Origin: an uncultured Pseudoxanthomonas sp.
GTDB lineage: Bacteria; Pseudomonadota; Gammaproteobacteria; Xanthomonadales; Xanthomonadaceae
Assembly: GCF_946886695.1 (NCBI RefSeq)
Contig: NZ_CAMPJD010000022.1
Location: forward strand, 1-61,134
Direction of reading: 5' to 3'
DNA: 61,134 bases
The notes below the pieces were generated by a model. That model made no database searches. It was not told the origin of the DNA and saw only the letters and a list, made by a program, of their open reading frames with translations. The translations under genes and the position numbers were made by a program. This document shows positions 58,091-61,134 of this stretch, in pieces; the stretch's first letter is position 1, and every line of letters starts with the position of its first letter.

Positions 58091-58172
58091 TCGAATCAAG
58101 GGGTCGGCGCATCCCTGCGCCCGGCACGTCCGTATGCCGTGATCCGTCGGGGAGCCCGACGTGGGAGACGGT

Positions 58173-60602
58173 TTACTGGCACGCCTCGCACGCTTCCGGA
58201 TTCTCCAGCGAGCAGGCGATGGCTTCGGTCGGCGTGTACTCGCGCTTGGGCTCGGTGGCTGCGACCGTGCTGACCGTCGTCTTCGCGATCTTCGTCGCCG
58301 GGCGCGAACGCAGGTAGTACGTGGTCTTGATGCCCTGCTTCCACGCGTACATGTACATGGACGACATCGCGCCGATGTTCGGACTTTCCATGAACAGGTT
58401 GAGCGAGGCCGACTGGTCGATGAAGGCGCCGCGGCCGGCGGCCATGTCGATCAGCGAGCGCATCGGGATTTCCCACGCCGTGCGGTAGATCTGCTGCAGT
58501 GTCTCGGGAATCTGGGCAATGCCCTGGACCGAGCCTTCGGCCAGCTTGATCGCATCGCGCGTCTCCGCCGTCCACAGACCCAGCTTCTTCAGCTCGTCCA
58601 CCAGGTAGCGGTTGACCTGCAGGAAGTCGCCCGACAGCGTCTCGCGCTTGAACAGGTTGGACACCTGCGGCTCCACGCACTCGTAGCAGCCGGCGATCGA
58701 GGCGATCGTCGCCGTCGGCGCGATGGCGATCAGCAGCGAGTTACGCAGGCCATGCTCCTTGATGCGCGCGCGCAGGGCGTCCCAGCGCTCTGCGTTCTCG
58801 GGCACCACGTTCCAGGCGTCGAACTGCAGTTCGCCATTGGCAGCACGGGTGTCGGCGAACGACGGATGCCGGCCGCGTTCCTGCGCCAGTTCCACCGAGG
58901 TTTCGAGTGCATGGAAGTAGATGGTCTCGGCGATCTTCGCCGACATCGCACGCGCTTCGGCACTGTCGAATGGCAGGCGGAGCTTGAAGAACACGTCCTG
59001 CAGGCCCATGCAGCCCAGACCCACCGGACGCCAGCGCAGGTTGCCGCGGCGCGCGGTTTCGATCGGATAGAAGTTCAGGTCGATCACACGGTCCAGCTGG
59101 CGCACGGCCAAGCGGACGGTTTCGGCCAGCTTGTCGAAATCGAAATACCCATCCTCGTCGAAGTGGCGGGCTAGGTTGATCGAGCCCAGGTTGCACACCG
59201 CCGTCTCTTCAGCCGAGGTGACTTCCAGGATCTCGGTGCACAGGTTCGACAGGTGGATGACGTTGCCGGTGCGCAACGTCTGGTTGCTGGCGGCGTTGCA
59301 CTTGTCCTTGAACGTCATCCAGCCGTTGCCTGTCTCGGCCAGCGTACGCATCATGCGGCCGTACAGCTTGCGGGCGGAGATGGTCTTCATCGCCTTGCCT
59401 TGCGTCTCGGCCTGCGTATACGCCAGCTCGAATGCAGCGCCGTACAGGTCGGTCAACTCCGGCACCACGCGCGGATCGAACAGCGACCATTCCTGGTCGG
59501 CCTCCACCCGCTTCATGAAGAGGTCCGGCACCCAGTTGGCCAGATTGAGGTTGTGCGTGCGGCGCGCCTCGTCGCCGGTGTTGTCGCGCAATTCGAGGAA
59601 GTCCTCGATGTCAGCGTGCCAGGTTTCCAGGTACACGCAGGCCGCGCCCTTGCGCTTGCCGCCCTGGTTGACCGCCGCGACCGAGGAATCGAGCGTCTTC
59701 AGCCACGGCACGATGCCGTTGCTGTGGCCATTGGTGGACTTGATCAGCGAGCCGCGCGAACGAACGCGCGTGTAGCTCACGCCGATGCCGCCGCTGAACT
59801 TGCTCAGCTGCGCGATGTCGCCGTACTTGGCGTAGATGGATTCCAGCGTATCCTGCGGCGAGTCCAGCAGGAAGCACGACGACAGCTGCTCGTGGGTGGT
59901 GCCGCTGTTGAACAGCGTCGGCGAGCTGGGCAGGTAGTCCAGGTTGCCCATGCGACGGTACAGCGCCAGTGCCTCCGGCACGTCCTCGCTCAGCGCGCAG
60001 GCGATGCGCAGGAAGAACTGCTGCGGCGTTTCGATCACCTTGCGGGTGTGCGGGTGGCGCAGCAGGTAGCGGTCGTACAGCGTGCGCAGGCCGAAGTAGT
60101 CGAAGTGCAGGTCGAGCGAGGCGTCCAGCGCATCGTTGAGCTTGCGCGCGTTGGTCTGCACGAAGTTCAGCAGGCGATCGTTGATCAGGCCGACCTCGTG
60201 GCCACGCGTCACCGACTGCGAGAACGCATGGATCTCCTGTCCGGTGACTTCCTTGACGATGTAGCCGGCCAGCAGGCGCGCGGCCAGGCGGCTGTACTCA
60301 GGCTCTTCGCCGGTCAGAAGCGCGGCGGTGCGGATCGACAGTTCGTCCAGCTCGCGCGTGCTGGCGCCGTCGTACAGGCCGGAGATGGTGCGCGTGGCCA
60401 CGCGCATCGGGTCGATCGCGTGCAGGCCTTCGCAGTTGCGCTGCACCGCGCGCACGATCTTGTTGAGATCCACCGGCTCGCGGCCGCCGTTGCGCTTGGT
60501 CACGCTCATCGCGGTGGCGGTGGGCGGCGGGGTCAGCGAAAAGGCGTCTTTCTGGGACGGGGTGGTGCCGGCGTCGGCGACGGCGCTGTCGATCTGGGTC
60601 AC
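58173..60602 (-). CDS. nrdA: Ribonucleoside-diphosphate reductase alpha subunit (class Ia)
   Basis: NrdA is the catalytic subunit that makes dNDPs. The protein is 809 residues. An ATP-cone allosteric domain is near the N-terminus (VTKRNGGREPVDLNKIVRAV). The barrel has LPSSPTLFNSGTTHEQLSSCFLL with an active-site Cys, NLCTEILEVTS, LRWRPVGLGCMGLQDVFFKL and NLFMESPNIGAMSSMYMYAWKQG. The C-terminal CEAC gives the thioredoxin-exchange pair. I choose the GTG at 60602 because GGAGG lies 6 nt upstream. An ATG at 60626 is upstream of that ribosome binding site and so unlikely; an ATG at 60509 would drop 31 residues. A cobalamin riboswitch precedes it. Confidence 0.97.
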   Translation of the reverse strand: MTQIDSAVADAGTTPSQKDAFSLTPPPTATAMSVTKRNGGREPVDLNKIVRAVQRNCEGLHAIDPMRVATRTISGLYDGASTRELDELSIRTAALLTGEEPEYSRLAARLLAGYIVKEVTGQEIHAFSQSVTRGHEVGLINDRLLNFVQTNARKLNDALDASLDLHFDYFGLRTLYDRYLLRHPHTRKVIETPQQFFLRIACALSEDVPEALALYRRMGNLDYLPSSPTLFNSGTTHEQLSSCFLLDSPQDTLESIYAKYGDIAQLSKFSGGIGVSYTRVRSRGSLIKSTNGHSNGIVPWLKTLDSSVAAVNQGGKRKGAACVYLETWHADIEDFLELRDNTGDEARRTHNLNLANWVPDLFMKRVEADQEWSLFDPRVVPELTDLYGAAFELAYTQAETQGKAMKTISARKLYGRMMRTLAETGNGWMTFKDKCNAASNQTLRTGNVIHLSNLCTEILEVTSAEETAVCNLGSINLARHFDEDGYFDFDKLAETVRLAVRQLDRVIDLNFYPIETARRGNLRWRPVGLGCMGLQDVFFKLRLPFDSAEARAMSAKIAETIYFHALETSVELAQERGRHPSFADTRAANGELQFDAWNVVPENAERWDALRARIKEHGLRNSLLIAIAPTATIASIAGCYECVEPQVSNLFKRETLSGDFLQVNRYLVDELKKLGLWTAETRDAIKLAEGSVQGIAQIPETLQQIYRTAWEIPMRSLIDMAAGRGAFIDQSASLNLFMESPNIGAMSSMYMYAWKQGIKTTYYLRSRPATKIAKTTVSTVAATEPKREYTPTEAIACSLENPEACEACQ

Positions 60603-60796
60603 GAGATTCCTCCATGCGTGGTGCACGCGGCGGCCCGTCCCTCGCGGGGCAGCGCAAGGCCGGATGGAGGATCACAGTGGGGAAGCGGCGTCGCAGGGAG
60701 CGCGACCACGCAGACGGACTGCGGGTGCCCTGCTTCGCCAGCCCTCTCCCCCCGGAGAATCCGCGGCCGGCACCGCGCGGTGTGCAACGCGCGGCT
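60603..60796 (-). other. Leader of nrdA between riboswitch and start codon
   Basis: No gene. It contains the GGAGGAATCTC ribosome binding site immediately before the GTG at 60602 and several GC-rich inverted segments that could form the expression platform (for example GGTGCCGGCC around 60765). No clear U-tract terminator was found. Confidence 0.45.
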
Positions 60797-60962
60797 GTCG
60801 GCAGGTCTTCGGACTCATGGGCGCGAAGGGCGAGCCTTCTTCCTACGTCCGCCGCTTCCCAGGGCAAGGCCCCAGTGCTGGTGGCGGGTTCGTTCCCAAT
60901 TACCGCTGCGGGGCAGTGCCGGAGTGGCGCGAACGCGTCACCGGCTTCCCGTTTTAATCCCG
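60797..60962 (-). promoter_or_regulatory. Cobalamin (AdoCbl) riboswitch upstream of nrdAB
   Basis: Read on the minus strand, the order is AACGGGAAGCCGGTGACGCG, then CCGGCACTGCCCCGCAGCGG (the B12-box side), GTAATTGGGAACGAACCC, and finally GAGTCCGAAGACCTGCC. These are the core consensus elements of the cobalamin riboswitch in the right order. Its 3' end is about 195 nt before the nrdA start, leaving room for an expression platform (60603-60796). B12 presence would be expected to shut off the B12-independent class Ia enzyme in favour of a class II (NrdJ) enzyme elsewhere. Confidence 0.95.
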
Positions 60963-61079
60963 TGGCTTGCGACCACTGGAACCGACGGCCACAAGATAGT
61001 GGGGGTGTATGGAAGCGTCAACACCAAATGTTGTGTGGAACAGCCGATGTCGAGGCGATGCGGGTTTCACGAGTTGAAT

Positions 61080-61127
61080 CCTTCTCCCCGCTCGCGGGGA
61101 GAAGGTGCCCGTAGGGCGGATGAGGGG
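61080..61127. repeat. Palindromic repeat, family C copy at the window end
   Basis: CCTTCTCCCCG/CGGGGAGAAGG followed by GTGCCCGTAGGGCGGATGAG. It lies upstream of the nrdA riboswitch; 60963-61079 shows nothing else. Confidence 0.75.
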
Positions 61128-61134
61128 CAAGCGC

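Noticed and set aside
1..61134. CRISPR array.
   Set aside because: The repeats seen are inverted pairs with variable gaps scattered across the window, not evenly spaced direct repeats, and no cas gene is present.
1..61134. Prophage, integrative element or defence island.
   Set aside because: No integrase, transposase, terminase, restriction or abortive-infection gene was recognised. The small pair at 36650-37275 alone is too little to call a prophage.
1..61134. tRNA or rRNA genes.
   Set aside because: No cloverleaf with T-loop consensus or rRNA-like segment was noticed by reading; a tRNAscan run would be needed to be certain.

Overview
The window is high-GC chromosomal DNA from a gammaproteobacterium of the Xanthomonadaceae, most like Pseudoxanthomonas, Stenotrophomonas or Xanthomonas. 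The evidence is a FabV-type enoyl-ACP reductase whose start matches Xanthomonas FabV, an AcnD/PrpF methylcitrate module, class Ia nrdAB behind a B12 riboswitch, and many GTAG-headed REP palindromes of the SMAG type known from Stenotrophomonas. I saw no tRNA, rRNA, CRISPR array, transposase or integrase. Almost all of it is ordinary core genome on both strands.

Layout. 1-4579 (minus): methylcitrate-cycle genes acnD and prpF (cut by the window edge), separated by an SRPBCC-domain gene and a DUF559 nuclease-like gene bracketed by palindromic repeats. 4730-7881: azurin, phenylalanine hydroxylase phhA with a divergent Lrp-type regulator, a glycosyltransferase-like gene and a small ABM-domain protein. 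8015-13415: HD-domain protein, patatin lipoprotein, GYF_2-AIM24 protein and a TonB-dependent receptor. 13578-17508: rhomboid protease, a TerC/Alx membrane protein behind a yybP-ykoY (Mn2+) riboswitch, rlmI and a DUF1080 lipoprotein. 17668-23057: fabV, putP, a SUFU-domain protein and rmuC. 23160-27398 (minus): mlaFEDCBA for outer-membrane lipid asymmetry. 27593-36464 (plus): recCBD, with 4-bp start/stop overlaps. 36650-37275: two small unrecognised genes.

37528-48735 is a mosaic of short single-gene units: alpha/beta hydrolase, DUF2058, YgjP-like metalloprotease, a frameshifted small lipoprotein, a class C beta-lactamase-like hydrolase, a LytTR two-component pair, fasciclin, cupin, DUF421, a ferritin-like protein and folE. 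48880-56706 holds a YchJ-family protein, an M20 amidohydrolase, a TSUP transporter, purU with an I78 inhibitor lipoprotein, a choloylglycine-hydrolase-family Ntn enzyme convergent with a second beta-lactamase-like hydrolase, and a YciA-type thioesterase. 56928-61134 is nrdB and nrdA with the cobalamin riboswitch upstream.

The most notable content is non-coding: two riboswitches (Mn2+ and B12), at least two REPIN families placed at gene ends (one supplies a stop codon, one encloses a terminator), and a third palindromic repeat family that brackets a small nuclease-like gene and splits operons (prp, nrd). No clearly new defence or mobile system was found. The least explained items are the two-gene unit at 36650-37275, the DUF559-repeat cassette and the run of apparently leaderless promoters.
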